Below, piece after piece: positions 36,325-48,553 of a stretch of 64,000 bases of DNA (position 1 is its first letter; every line of letters starts with the position of its first letter). Source of the stretch: Lantana camara (taxonomy: Eukaryota > Streptophyta > Magnoliopsida > Lamiales > Verbenaceae); NCBI GenBank assembly GCA_037501455.1, contig CM074864.1, positions 31,398,001 to 31,462,000 on the forward strand, in the 5' to 3' direction. The notes beneath the pieces were generated by a model. That model did not search any database. It was not told where the DNA came from and saw only the letters and a program-made list of their open reading frames with translations. The translations under genes were made by a program, and so were the position numbers.

Positions 36325-36637
36325 CGAACACGAAAAGCAACGAGCCTAGGCGTGCTAGCACGTCGCACGCCCAGGCCCGTCGACGCCGCCCAGCTCCTCC
36401 CGCAACAGGGCGGGAGCCGTTCCCAGTCCGTCCCGCAACCGCGCGGGACGCCTGCCCAGCCCGCCTAGCCGTGCAGGGCGCTGCTGCGCGCGGCGCACGC
36501 ATGATGCGCGGCCAGCACGCGCACGCGAGCAGCAACTGTCGCTCGCTGTGCGCGCTGCTGGCGCGCGTCTGCGCGCGCTGCTGTGCGACGGCGCCTCGCG
36601 CGGCTAGGCCCCTTTTCGGGCCCGTTTTCGTGTTTCG
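36325..36637. other. GC-rich island bounded by short inverted repeats
   Basis: Roughly 280 bp of very high GC, with many GCGCGC and CGCACGC strings, inside an otherwise AT-rich leader. It is bracketed by CGAACACGAAAA (36325-36336) and TTTTCGTGTTTCG (36625-36637), and just inside these by AGCCTAGGCG and CGGCTAGGCC, which also pair. It could be a structured RNA leader or captured DNA. Confidence 0.55.
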
Positions 36638-37800
36638 TGTTTTTCGTGTTTTCAGTCCGTAAAATCCCGATTTAATTTTATTTTAATTTTATCTTTTAAA
36701 ATCAGTTTTGTTAAAATAAAATTATTTTAAAATTTTGATTAAATTGGGATTTTTGAGAAATTGAAGCGATTTGGATTTTGGGAAAATTATGAATTTTATT
36801 TTCTGAAAATAATGAAAGAATAAAATTATTAATTTTGGAAATTAATTGGAATTTTATTGGTTTGTTGTTTTTCGGGTTTTATTGAAAAGGCTCTTGAACA
36901 AGAATTGCATCTAAGTCGTGTTTTAAGTCATTAGGACTTGAAACGAGAATTTTAATTTATTGGCTAAATTTAAATTCTCGCAAAAGCATGTTAGGTGATC
37001 ATGGGTTTAGATTTATGTATGGTTTTAATTTATGCACATGAATGGTTTAAATTGGGGTTGGAGCCCTATAGTTGCGTTTTTCAATTGAGGTTGGAGCCTC
37101 ACTTATGTGCGTACTGTTATGTGATTTATTATGTGGCTTTCCATATTACTGTTTTTGAGGCCGGGGTATGCCCCGTGTAATTGTCTAAGGCCAATATGAA
37201 GATTGAGCCTTATTACTTTATGTCTTTTTCCTTTTATTGTAATTTGAGAGTAGAGATAGGTGGTGAGGTTTTATTTTCATTTTGGAGACAATGCACCCAA
37301 GGAGTAAGATGGACCACATTCAAGTGACAAGGAGGCCATAAGTGAAGACCCCTCAAAATGTTAGGGGGGGGAATCTCAATTGTTAAATGTAATAGAGATA
37401 GGGCTCGTATTTTGTTACCGCTTTCCCTTATGTGATTTGAACTGTTTATGTGGCATGTATGTTAGAACTTGTGATTGTGGAGTGGCTCCCACATATCACG
37501 CATAAGATAGGTAGAACCCATGATCATTACATTTTAGTATCATGCTAGGACATGTTATCTGTTTATGTGCTTGTTTGAAATGCATTTAAGTGTACTTGCA
37601 TTAATCAAGACTAATAAAATTGGATAACGTATATGTTGGTGAGGTCGAACCGGACAACTCTCCGGTTGATTAAAAAATTCCCATTAAATATTAAGCTAAT
37701 TTCGAACAAATAGGTGTTTAAATTCGAGATGCAAATTTTGAATTAAATTCCTAGCATTCCATCAATAGGTTTTAAGTTTAGTAAGTAAAGCTAGTTATTG

Positions 37801-38122
37801 TTCGCGAGTCGTGGGATAGCTAGTGGAGCTTATTAGTTCTTAGTTACCTAATTAATCATTTTAAATGGTCAATATTTCGTGGTCAATTTTAGCAAGGGCA
37901 ATGTCCGCGAGTCGTGGGTCGGTCGAACTAAGTTTTGGTCATGATCTTATGATTGATGGGTCTAGCTTAACGCCTAAGTAAATATGGATGTCGCACGAGT
38001 CATGGGTCCATATTGAAAGATAGGTGATGCAAAAACAATTACTAAGAGTTCTAAAGGTGTTAGAATTGGTAAGTTGTACCTACCTAGGGTTCTTACTTAG
38101 AATGTCCGTGAATCGTGGGTTC
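37801..38122 (+). repeat. Four spaced CGAGTCGTGGGT-type motifs
   Basis: Copies at about 37801, 37905, 37991 and 38104, spaced 85-115 bp. Three are preceded by GTC(C) in the form TGTCCGCGAGTCGTGGGTC or TGTCCGTGAATCGTGGGTTC. They sit just upstream of the gag start, where packaging or dimerisation signals of LTR elements often lie. Confidence 0.55.
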
Positions 38123-38325
38123 GAGGTAAAATGCCTAGGATCTTAGTACCCATTGGGAAACGTGTTCCTCTTAGATCTTTGGGAATTCTAGATCTTAGAA
38201 AAACAGTGGGAGCTACATTAGATTAAAGACCTTATCTTTTGTATATCGTTATAATTCAGCATGCTCACTAGTTCTCTGTTTTACCATTTAGGTCGTAGAT
38301 TCTGTGATTCTCTACGTGTTTTGAA

Positions 38326-41300
38326 ATGGCAACCAAAAACCCTCTTGTATCGATCCTCGAGTCAAACAAGTTGACTGGTCCCAACTATTCTGATTGGCTG
38401 AGGAATCTAAAAATCATTTTAGATTCTGAGAAGAGAACTTATGTTCTCTTCGAAGGGGAGCCTAGTCCCAAAGGGGAGGCTCCCACTCGGGCCGAGCGGG
38501 ATGCGATTCAGAAGTGGAAGGATGATAATCTCCAAGCCCGTTGCCTTATGTTGGCTAACATGTCTCCGGACTTGCAAAGGCAACATGAGGCCATGGAATT
38601 TGCTTGGGAGATTTACGACCACTTAGAGCAACTTTACCGCCCTTATGAACGTGTTACAAGGTATAACATTTCAAAGGAATTGTTCCACTTGAGAATGAGG
38701 GAAGGTTCGAGTGTCCATGAATATGGACTCAAGTTTCTTGCCCTTACTGAGAAACTTGCTTCCATGGACATGCCACTGAAAGATGAGCTTTCAGTGGATT
38801 TGTTGCTAGCTTCGCTCCCACCATCATTCAACCCATTTGTCCTTAACTTCAACATGAATCATGTTGGTGCTACTGTAGCTGAGTTGATTAGTCAGCTTGT
38901 GACTGCTGAAAGCACGATCAAGAAGGACAATAAGGTTTTGGTGGTGAATGCTCCATCTTCCTCTTCTGGGCCTTCTAAAGGTAAGGGCAAGAAAGCCCAA
39001 AAGAAGAAGAAGAAATCCCTTAGGCCCACTGGTGGCATTTCGAAGGGGAAGGCCCAAAAGAAGAAGCGTGATCAGAAAGAGGATGTTTGCTTCCATTGTG
39101 GCAAAGCGGGACATTGGAGGAGAAACTGCCCAGAGTACAAGGCTACTCTAAAGAAAGGTATCTTTCTCGTTGAAGTAAATCTTTCTATTAATTCTAGTTC
39201 TTGGGTACTTGATACCGGTTGTGGAACTCATATCTGTAATGATGTACAGATGCTAAGTGAAGTCCAACAACTCAAAGAAGGAGAATGTGTCTTAAAGATC
39301 GGCGATGGCTCAAACGTTGAAGCTCGAGCTTTAGGCACAATTAGATTAGATTTAGGTAGTTTTGAGTTAGTATTAAATAAAGTCCTTTATGTACCGAACA
39401 TTATTCGTAATATAATTTCAGTTCCAATATTAGATTGTGAAGGTTATGAAACTTATATTAAGAATGGTAAATACTTTATCAAACGGAACAACTCTTCCGT
39501 TCATATCGGTACTCTAAGTAATGGACTTTACCTAACTCAAAATATCAATATTATGAATATACAACGAGAAACAAAGCGTAAGTGAGATGACAAAGTTTCA
39601 GCTCCCTTATGGCACGCTAGATTAGGACACATTTCCAAGAACAGAATTAGCAAGATAAACACTTTAGGATCATTCTCTGAAAATGATCTCAAAGAGTTAA
39701 CTTCTTGCGAATCCTGTCTCAAAGGAAAAATGTCCAAAGTCCCATTTAAAGGAACTGTGGAACGTGCCACTAAGGTTTTGGATTTGATCCATACTGATGT
39801 TTGTGGACCGCTTAGTGTAAGCACTAGAAACAATCATCAGTACTTCGTAACCTTTACTGATGACTTTAGTCGGTATGGTTATGTATACTTAATGAAGTAT
39901 AAATCTGAAGCTTTTAAGAAATTCTTAGAATTTCAATAGGAGGTTGAGAACCAAACTGGTCACAAGATCAAAGCACTTCGATCTGATCGAGGAGGCGAAT
40001 ATCTTAGTGAAGAATTCCTTAATCATCTCAAAGATAATGGGATTATCTCTCAGTGGACTCCCCCAGGAACTCCTCAGCTTAATGGAGTTTCTGAGAGAAG
40101 GAATCGAACCCTACTTGATATGGTTCGTTCCATGATGAGTTTCACTGACTTACCACCTTCTTTCTGGGGTTATGCCCTAGAAAGTGCAGCAAAGATTTTG
40201 AATCTAGTTCCCTCTAAGTCAGTCCCTAAAACGCCCTATGAAATGTGGCATGGTAAAATCCCTAGTTATTCTTACTTAAGAATTTGGGGTTGTCCTGCTT
40301 ACGTGAAGAGGACAGTGGGAGATAAGTTAGAATCTCGTTCTAACTTATGCTACTTTGTAGGTTATCCTAAGGAATCCATAGGATACTATTTCTATGATCA
40401 ATCTGAGCAAAAGGTGTTTGTTTCCAGAAATGCCACTTTTCTTGAGGAACCGTTCCTTAAAGAAAAGAAAGGCAAGATCATAGAATTAGAAGAAGTACAA
40501 AGTGACCCCACACCACCCACTGAAGAAACGTCCCACTCTGATCAACTACAACCAATCACGAATTTCGATACACATGTAAATCCTCCTCTAAGGCGTTCTG
40601 AACGCACTCCTAGACAGCCGGAGAGATGGTATGGATTCTTCCATGAAATCTCTCAAAAGGATAATGATCCTTTAACATATGAGGAGGCACTTTCAGATTC
40701 TGACTCTGAACAGTGGATAGAAGCCATGAAATCCGAAATGGACTCCATGAACTCCAACCAAGTTTGGACCTTGGTAGATTTGCCTGATGGGGTCAAACCC
40801 ATAGGTTGCAAATAGATCTTTAAGAGAAAGCTTGGAGTTGATGGAAGCATTGCAGCCTACAAAGCAAGACTGGTTGCAAAAGGATTCACTCAGAGACCCG
40901 GCGTGGATTTTGACGAAACCTTTTCACCAGTTGCAATGCAAAAGTCTATTCGGATCATGCTTGCCATTGCTGCATATTATGACTATGAGATATGGCAAAT
41001 GGATGTGAAAACTGCCTTTCTCAATGGTGACATTGACAAAGACATTTATATGGAGCAACCCACAGGTTTCACATTCAGTGGGAGTGAGCAAAAGGTTTGC
41101 AAACTCCAAAGATCAATCTATGGATTGAAACAGGCTTCTAGGAATTGGAACATTCGATTTGATGAATCGGTCAAAGCGTTTGGCTTCATCCAAATTTCGA
41201 ATGAATCATGTGTGCATAGAAAGGAATTGGAGACCTCAGTGCAATTCTTAGTACTTTATGTTGATGACATCCTTCTTATTGGGAATTCGAAGGATGACAT

Positions 41301-42246
41301 GAAAGTGACTAAGTTATGGTTATCGAACCAATTGGAGATGAAAGATCTTGGTGATGCGTCCTATATCCTTGGAATTAAAATCTATAGAGATAGATCTAGA
41401 AGGTTAATAGGACTATCACAGTCGATGTACATTGACAAAGTGTTGAAGAGATTCAATATGGAGTCAGCAAAGGTTAAGAACCTTCCTATGAGTGTAGGAA
41501 CATGTCTTTCAAAGAAGATGTGTCCTAAGACTAACCTTGAGAAGGAAAGAATGACTCATACACCTTATGCATCAGCAATAGGTAGCATAATGTATGCAAT
41601 GTTATGTACTCGACCGGATGTGGCTTATGCACTTAGTGTAACGAGTCGTTTCCAATCTGACCCTGGAGATGGTCACTGGGCTGCCGTGAAGAATATTCTT
41701 AAGTACTTGAAAAGTACTAAAGATTTATTCTTAGTTTACGGAGGTCAGAAAGATCTTACTGTCGAAGGATACTGCGATGCAAGCTTTGCATCTGACTTAG
41801 ATGATTTTAAGCCAATGTCAGGATACATTTTCTGCCTAAACGGCGGAGCAGTGAGTTGGAAGAGTTCCAGGCAAACAACCACTGCAGATTCGACCACTGA
41901 GGCCGAATACTTAGCTGCAAATGATGCAGCTAAGGAAGGTGTTTGGATTAGAAACTTCATTCAAGAGTTGAATGTTGTTCCTAGCATGAAAGACCCCATT
42001 ACTGTGTTTTGTGACGACACTGGGGCGGTTGCTCAAGCAAGAGAACCAAGATCTCACCAACGGACCAAGCACATTATGAGGAAGTATCACCTAATCCGTG
42101 ATATTATCAAAAGAGGAGATGTGCAAATTGAGAGGGTCACATCAGCAGAGAACGTGGCAGATCCACTTACTAAACCCCTTAGTCGAGAAGCTTTCCAAGG
42201 TCATCTTGAGAAGATGGGACTTAGAGTTGCTTTAGAATGGCTTTGA
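38326..42246 (+). pseudogene. gag-pol: Copia gag-pol polyprotein with three nonsense codons
   Basis: A single collinear frame of about 1306 codons: gag (residues 1-250, starting MATKNPLVSILESNKLTGPN, UBN2-like), CCHC zinc knuckle (C255, C258, H263, C268), protease with LDTGCG (D296), then GAG-pre-integrase, integrase core (HTDVCGPL, RSDRGGEYL, GVSERRNRT), RT (YVDDILL near 41262) and RNase H (CDASFASD, TEAEY, DDTGA) at the C-terminus. The frame never shifts, but TGA at 39583 and TAG at 39937 and 40813 interrupt it. The last stop replaces the Trp expected in CKWIFK. The start codon is the first ATG of the frame and fits the family N-terminus. It encodes the capsid-like protein and enzymes for reverse transcription and integration, and as it stands would give only Gag-protease. 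Confidence 0.95.
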
Positions 42247-42247
42247 C

Positions 42248-42262
42248 GGGCAAGTGGGAGAT
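42248..42262 (+). other. Polypurine tract of E
   Basis: GGGCAAGTGGGAGAT directly before TGTTAGG of the 3' LTR. The same tract is found inverted beside the copia LTR at 51269. Confidence 0.9.
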
Positions 42263-44194
42263 TGTTAGGAATAGTGCCCTACAAAGCCGATTGTATATCC
42301 GCTTTGTGCTTTTCCTTATTGTAATCACAGACAATCTTTGAATAAAATAACGAATTGAGACAACACTTCTTTATATGCTCTTGTTTGGTATGCGTTTACT
42401 TTAGCTGTGCATGTATGAGAACTCCCCTAATCCTGATGACTTTAGGACTCTACCATTTAGGTGAAATGGTTCATGAAACGAGCCCTATATCACATAAGTC
42501 ATGATTAGTAAAATACTCCAAGCCGATGAGTCCTACAGACAGTGGGAGTGTCAACCTGACTCCTCTAAGGCTTGCTTATGGGATCACGCCCTTAAGAAGG
42601 ACCACCTTGTTTCATGGAGGTGGAAAGTGTATAGTTGATGCGTGCGTGATACATGAGGGTGCTTACTTTAATAAGTAAGTTCACTGAGGTGCCCCGTGTG
42701 AGAACATTCCTAAATGGGAAAGGAAGTTAGGAAATGGAAACTTCCAGATTAGGAAATATCTCACGAGTCATTGATGTGATTAATTGATCCTTAGACTTGA
42801 GGTTCCTTGTCACTTTATGAGTTAACTCTGTAGTCTTAGGTATAAGCTTTAAAGGGTGTCGCCTTAGACAACTGATTCAAGGCTTATGCTGGGGCTGCAC
42901 AAGTGATTCATGAAAGTGAATGAGAATCAAGAAAGGACCTACACTTGCATTTGCAAGGTGATCTCTTATTGTGTAAGTCATTCATATGCCATATGGAGTC
43001 CTTGGCCAAGGCAGTAGATCAAGACATCAAGAAAAGGGTTTCTTGGATTGAGATCAAATGGATATGAAATGCACTTAGCTTTAAGATCGGATTATTAGGG
43101 TTCTGATTATTCCCTTACCCTAGATCTTGGTTGAGAGATAGTAAGTAGGAGGATTGTATCTCACATGAATCAATGACTTAAAGTTTCTGTCGAATCCGAA
43201 CATTCCAATTCAGCTAGGGGTTAAACACCTGTTGCTAGACTATGGTCGTTTAATCTGTGGACTGATTAATTAATTAGTGAATTAATTAATTAGGGTCACT
43301 GCTAATTGAATTGAGAACCAAGAGGGTCACACACAACAACTTGGTTACATGAGTTGAGGCTTGAAAATGATTAAACGAGTTAATCGGGCCAAGAGGGTTC
43401 CACACGTGTGAAGTCACACGTGTGGCTCACGTGAGTGACACGTGTCACTGTGACACGTGTCACACACGTGTGTATATATATATATATTAAATGATTAATT
43501 TAGTTAATTATTTAATAGACTTTGGTTTAATTTTGAATTAAAAAGAAAGTCTAATTTTGGAGAAAATAATCTAGTTAATTAATTATGAATTAATTAATTA
43601 GATAAAATAAGTTATTTATTTTTATAATAAATAAAGTATAAAATTATCCAAAAATAGTTTGGATATTTTTAGCTCTCTTAAAAGTTGACTTGAAATAGAA
43701 TTCAAAGTCAAAGTTGGAAAATACTTGATGATCAAGTAATAGGAGAGAGGGACCAAAATCCTAGCCCATAAAGGACTAGGAATTTCGGTACTCCCCTCTA
43801 TATAAATAGGGGAGCTCGAGCTCCTTATGGAGCTAATAGACAATTCTTGGTTCATGTGTTGAACACCTTCCTTTCTCCAAGATTAAATTAAACCCTAGGT
43901 TAAGCCTAAACACTAACTAGAGAACTAGCATCCTTACTAGTTAGATTGTGATCAAGTTGGTGGACTTTCTCTAGAGACTTCAAGTTAGAAGTTTGAAGAT
44001 TCGAGCTTTACCAAGGAGAGGGGATCAAGCCGCGAGAAGAGCGTTCTTGGGTGGCTTGAAACGCTTCAAGAAAGAATAAAAGAAAAGTAAGTTTTCTATC
44101 TTTACGAATTTGGTTACACGATTGCGAGTTCAAGGTCCTTTTGTTGGGAAAAATTTTTTAAATTCCGCTGCTTTCTGATTCGTGTTTTCCAACA
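42263..44194 (+). mobile_element. E 3' LTR (1.9 kb)
   Basis: Matches 34143-36059 with about a dozen visible substitutions and one extra 15 bp in the G-box cluster. It ends CCAACA followed by the ACATG duplication. Confidence 0.95.
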
Positions 44195-47100
44195 ACATGA
44201 TCATCCAGGGGGTGGTGTCCAAGATGGTTCAAAAGAACCTGACCACAGGAGCACAACAAAGGATTTCCTATACTTCAAGATACCAGCCACCCAGCGATCA
44301 CTGACCCTGAAACCATGAGGTCAGATAACAGGGTAGAGGTATTAGTCAAAAGGACTAAGTGAGGCGTGACTTTTGAAACAATATAGTACTTAAAACTTTA
44401 GGTTTTCAGAAAAGGATTTACTTTGAAACTGTACTTTAAAACTGAAGTTCGAAATCTTTATTTCAGGATCGTACTTTGAAACAAGATTTTCAAGTAAGCA
44501 CACACATGCACACACATCAGAGGTTCTGGTTCATATGTACTTTATAAACGGGGAATAGGGTACGGGATATTTTCCAAAAGTATGAACCAGACTTTAAAAC
44601 CAAAGTTTGCCCGCAAGCTAGGCCATATCCATCCTTTACTCCTCAAAAACATTTACAAGGTTGGTATCGAGATCCATTAGAACCCCGACACCCATATACA
44701 CATGCACCACCCCTTCTCCCCTTAATGTCGTGCCGAGGGAGCTACCCCGCGGTGACGTGCGAAACGAGAGGTATTTACCACCTCTCCCTACCTTCGATGT
44801 GGAGTAACCAACCTTCGATTAAACCATCACCAAGGGCAGTACGGCGGCCAATATCATATTAGCCATTGGCGCACGCCTCCCTGTCTACTACTTAGCCATG
44901 CCGCCAGAGCCCAACCTAACAAGATTTCCAAAGCTTGCATTCAGAGTAACAAAAGTGCATAAGCACACAGAGTTCAGAAGACTGAACCTTTCTTCAAAAC
45001 AGTGTAGCAGTATACAGGATGTATATCAGAGATCATTGACTTTAAACTTGAAGCATTGTACCAAAATGGGAAAGCGTTTAACTTGAAAGATAAGAATCTT
45101 TGCACCCGAAGGCATTGCTTTTGAAATCATTTGAATACGTAGGAATATTCATGGTTCCAGTTGAAATAGTTTAAACCTCACCTACAGAAACGGTATTATG
45201 CAATAATACCAGAGCCACAGTAAATCCGGACTTCACCTGTGAGCGGTGAATGATTAAGTTTCTATCCAAAAACCATATAGTCACATAAGCAAGTAGGGAC
45301 GACCTCAAAGCATTCAATAGATCATAATGATATCACATGTACAGGACGAAACATTATCAAAGCATATCATATCATGTGGCGAGATTTCGTGTTAATTATT
45401 CCACAATCATCAAAGCATGAGGGCATAATTGGATTCCTGTAATGCAATACATAGGAGAGTAATACCATTTAATGCAGGAGAATCATTTAACTAAGAATGG
45501 AACATTAATTCCGAGTTATCCTTAATCTTGAGTTAATAGATCAATGCAAATCAAACAATCTTTAATCAATTTATGATCATAGACATGAGCCTTAAGGAAC
45601 TAAGTTCCAAACTATATTAATGATTCATGATTGAGTGAGGATATCCAAGTATTGAAGTATAAGATCAACAAGAATGCGGAACACTTAAACAAGGAATAAT
45701 CTTTTCGAAGAGAGAATTCAAGTAAACGATTAGTCTCAATTGAAAGCTCGTGTCAAGAACTCAAGGGTATATATTCTTAGGGTCTTAAAACAATCTCATT
45801 TAGGAAAGGAATGTGAACTTTGAAACCTGGTTTGATCCCCTGTTTTTGAGAATTTTTGAAAAAGGCTTCGACCGTTGAATTCGTCTCTTCAAAACGATCA
45901 TTTAGGTTAAAAGTCAAAAGTCAACGGTCAAAGTCAATGGTCAAAGGTCAAGGTCAATGGTCAAAGGTCACTATTCAAGTATACGGTATATATACTGTAT
46001 GTATACGGTACTTATACTGTATGTATACGTGTATTTATATTGTATGTATACGATATTTATACTGTATGTATACGGTATTTATACGGGGATACCTACTGTA
46101 TTTATACAGTATTTATATAGGGAACATACGGTATTTATACAAGAATACACGCGGTATTTATCCTAGAACACATACGGTATTTATACAAAAATACATACGT
46201 ATTTATTATGAAAATACACATAGTATTTATACGAAAGTATACACGTATTCATACACATTGGAATCAAATGCGTATACGTATATTATACATGTATACCATA
46301 ACATATATCAATTGGTCAAGTATAATTATGTTACAATTAATTAAACATGTAACATTTAAAACTATAGGTTATACTTTAATTATGTAACATTAAATAGCAT
46401 GCAACATTAAATTAAATCATGTAATAAATTAAATTACCTAAGTATGATCATAAAATAATTAAAATGTAACATATAACATGCTAGAATAATTTTTACATAA
46501 TTAATTTGTCATAAAATTAAATTATGTAACACATTTCATAATAAACTATACTATAAGAAACATAATTCATAAATTCATGAATATTTAAAACATAAATTAA
46601 AACACATAATTCATGCATAAAATAAAAACATATATTAAAACCTAAACCTAAATAAATTAAAACATATATTAAAACATAAATTAAACTAATTAAAACATAA
46701 AAAAAAAATAAGAAAACTAACGTTACAAGGTGGGAGGGGTTCGGTCCTAGGGGGAGAGAAAGAGAATGGAGTGAGCACAAAATGAGACCTCAACACACTT
46801 ATTTATAGCTGTTGGGAAGGACCAAAGTGCAATAAATATTTACTTTAGGGATTGAGGAGGGGTATTTTATGAAATTTCCAAAAATAGGTTTCCTTCTTTA
46901 CATAATTGTCACAGCAGGGGTATTCTGGTAATTTTACCTTTCTCCTGTGTATTTTTGAAGTTGTAAAAGTGTCCAAGAGCTAGGAAATAAAATTAGCTTC
47001 GAAACGGTTGCTCACGGGTCGAAATCGGACGTACGGTTTAAAAGTTATAAGCTCCGGAAGATAGGGTTTTCTTGAATTTTGAAAATTGTTTTAATTATGA

Positions 47101-47715
47101 AATAAATACTTAGAGTATGATTTGAAGGTCCAAAAATCTTTCCAAAAGTGTAGGAAAAATCGAGGGACGTTATGGTGATGATCTCAAGGGTTAAATCATC
47201 CTATCGAAGGAAATATATCCTACCGACGGAAATTTTTATTTGAAAATAAATTCTTAAATTGCTCTGGACACATAAACGAAACCTCAAAGCATTGAAAAGA
47301 AAGTTGAAAATTTCTAAGAAAGTAGGTATAGGTTCTTTGAGGTCTCTCGAATAAAATGGCGTAGTGCTGGTTCGGAAAATGAATAGTACTTTTGACAAAA
47401 TTTCCCAAAATACCCCTAATGATCAAGAAAGGATTTCGAAGCTTGGAAAACATGTTCATATGACTGGGGAACATGAGTTATGAACCTCTAGGATTCCAAT
47501 GAGATGGTAGGACAAGGTAGGCTCCGGAAATGAATAGTAAATTTGGTTCGTGGTAAGGAAATCCCCCCTTAAAACACAATACAACTAATGAATGCACATT
47601 GTTCACATAAGAATGCAATGCATGAACATTTGTAAAGGTGAACCAAGGTATATAAACACATTCTTGTCCTCTTTGATTTATTGTTTCCAGCTAGGTCCTG
47701 GTACGGGCTGTTACA
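44195..47715 (-). mobile_element. Element C 5' LTR, segment 2
   Basis: Resumes C's LTR after E and is collinear with 27053-30246, then adds the terminal 0.32 kb lost from the 3' LTR, ending GGTACGGGCTGTTACA. It carries the hairpin at 44342-44358, the TTGAC array (about 45912-45971), the TATAC minisatellite (45978-46290) and an intact TATA box at 46800-46807 on the minus strand. Confidence 0.85.
46800..46807 (-). promoter_or_regulatory. TATA box of C 5' LTR
   Basis: The minus strand reads TATAAATA. The 3' LTR counterpart near 29643 is TATAGATA. Following sequence is the purine/CT-rich leader and AAC|GTTAGT, a weak donor-like site. Confidence 0.5.
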
Positions 47716-48553
47716 GTTATAAACAGTTAGCGTTTAAACGTCTACATTTAAAGTAGTAAACGTTCGGAATTTTGAAAAATATGAGAAAATACATAAAACG
47801 AAGCTAGGATGTGAATTAATTTCCAACAAAGTGTTCTTGATTCTTAAAATAAATTAAGGATCATTTTGAGTATAATATTGAATATCAAATGATGTACGGT
47901 TTAAAAGTTAGTTTTTAGGGCAGGACTAGTACTTTAGGAAAAATAAGGAAAATTTATTAAACAAGCTAGGAATTGAATTAGGATTTGGAAAAGATCTTAA
48001 AATTCATAAAATAATCCAAGGATCATTTTGGTTATAATATTGGATAGGGAAAACGTTGAAATTCGAAAATCTCTAAATTAGGGCAAAGTTAGGGTTTTTG
48101 GCCGGTTTTGGTTACTACGAGAGCTACAATGAGAATTAGACTTTGGGAATGTTATCATAATTCATAAAATTTTTCAAGGATTCATTTGAATCCAATATTG
48201 GATAGGTAAAGGTGTCCCGAAAAATTTCTACATCTAGGAATGAATAGTAACGAGGGACCTAAATGGAATTTTTGACAAACAATTTCCAAAGTGTATCTCA
48301 GGATAATAAAAGCTATGATATGAGTTCAAAAAATGTGGAATCTAACTTTCTAAGGTTTCTTGAGGAATATGTGATGGTTTAGGCTCGATAAATAGTGATA
48401 TAGCTCTCATAACAAGGTATTAATCATAAATCGGAACATAAATGCACATAATTCATGTAAAATGGAATGTATAATAGATTGAGGTTATAAACGCTTTCCT
48501 CTTAACCCTTTACTTACCCGGGCTATCCTGATCTTGAAATTCAGGCTGTTACA
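47716..48553 (-). mobile_element. Element A 5' LTR, segment 3 (terminus)
   Basis: The last part of A's LTR after C, starting with the right GTTAT duplication and ending CAGGCTGTTACA, the counterpart of 16521. The next five bases TAAGT should be A's right target duplication; the left partner is outside the window. Confidence 0.85.

Larger units (their letters stand above)
36075..38325 (+). other. Long untranslated leader of E
   Basis: About 2.25 kb without a credible gene between the primer site and the gag start. It holds an abrupt GC-rich island (36340-36620) and four spaced copies of a CGAGTCGTGGGT motif (37801-38122). Open frames on both strands of the GC island are composition artefacts. 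Confidence 0.7.
34143..44194 (+). mobile_element. Element E: nearly intact Ty1/copia retrotransposon
   Basis: Complete structure: 5' LTR 34143-36059, primer-binding site 36062-36074, leader to 38325, one gag-pol frame 38326-42246, polypurine tract about 42248-42262, 3' LTR 42263-44194. Target duplications ACATG flank it exactly (34138-34142 and 44195-44199), and the uninterrupted site ACCACATGATCATCC is visible in the other C LTR at about 27053. The two LTRs differ by about a dozen substitutions by eye and one 15 bp insertion, so this is the youngest insertion in the window. It is defective only through three nonsense codons. Confidence 0.95.
26727..47715 (-). mobile_element. Element C: gag-less chromovirus inserted in A-LTR
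   Basis: This is a complete insertion with TGTAGCACC at the left end, GGGCTGTTACA at the right end and exact GTTAT duplications. Orientation is minus: 3' LTR at 26727-30246, internal region 30247-33809, 5' LTR 33810-47715 (split by copia element E). Net length without E is about 11 kb. Pol is far more decayed than in A, and gag is missing here too. LTR and leader similarity show A and C are relatives, although C's LTR has its own repeat arrays. Confidence 0.85.

Noticed and set aside
36224..36662. Arg/Ala-rich frames of 103 and 143 codons on opposite strands
   Set aside because: Both arise from the GC-rich island in E's leader; low-complexity composition and no known domain.
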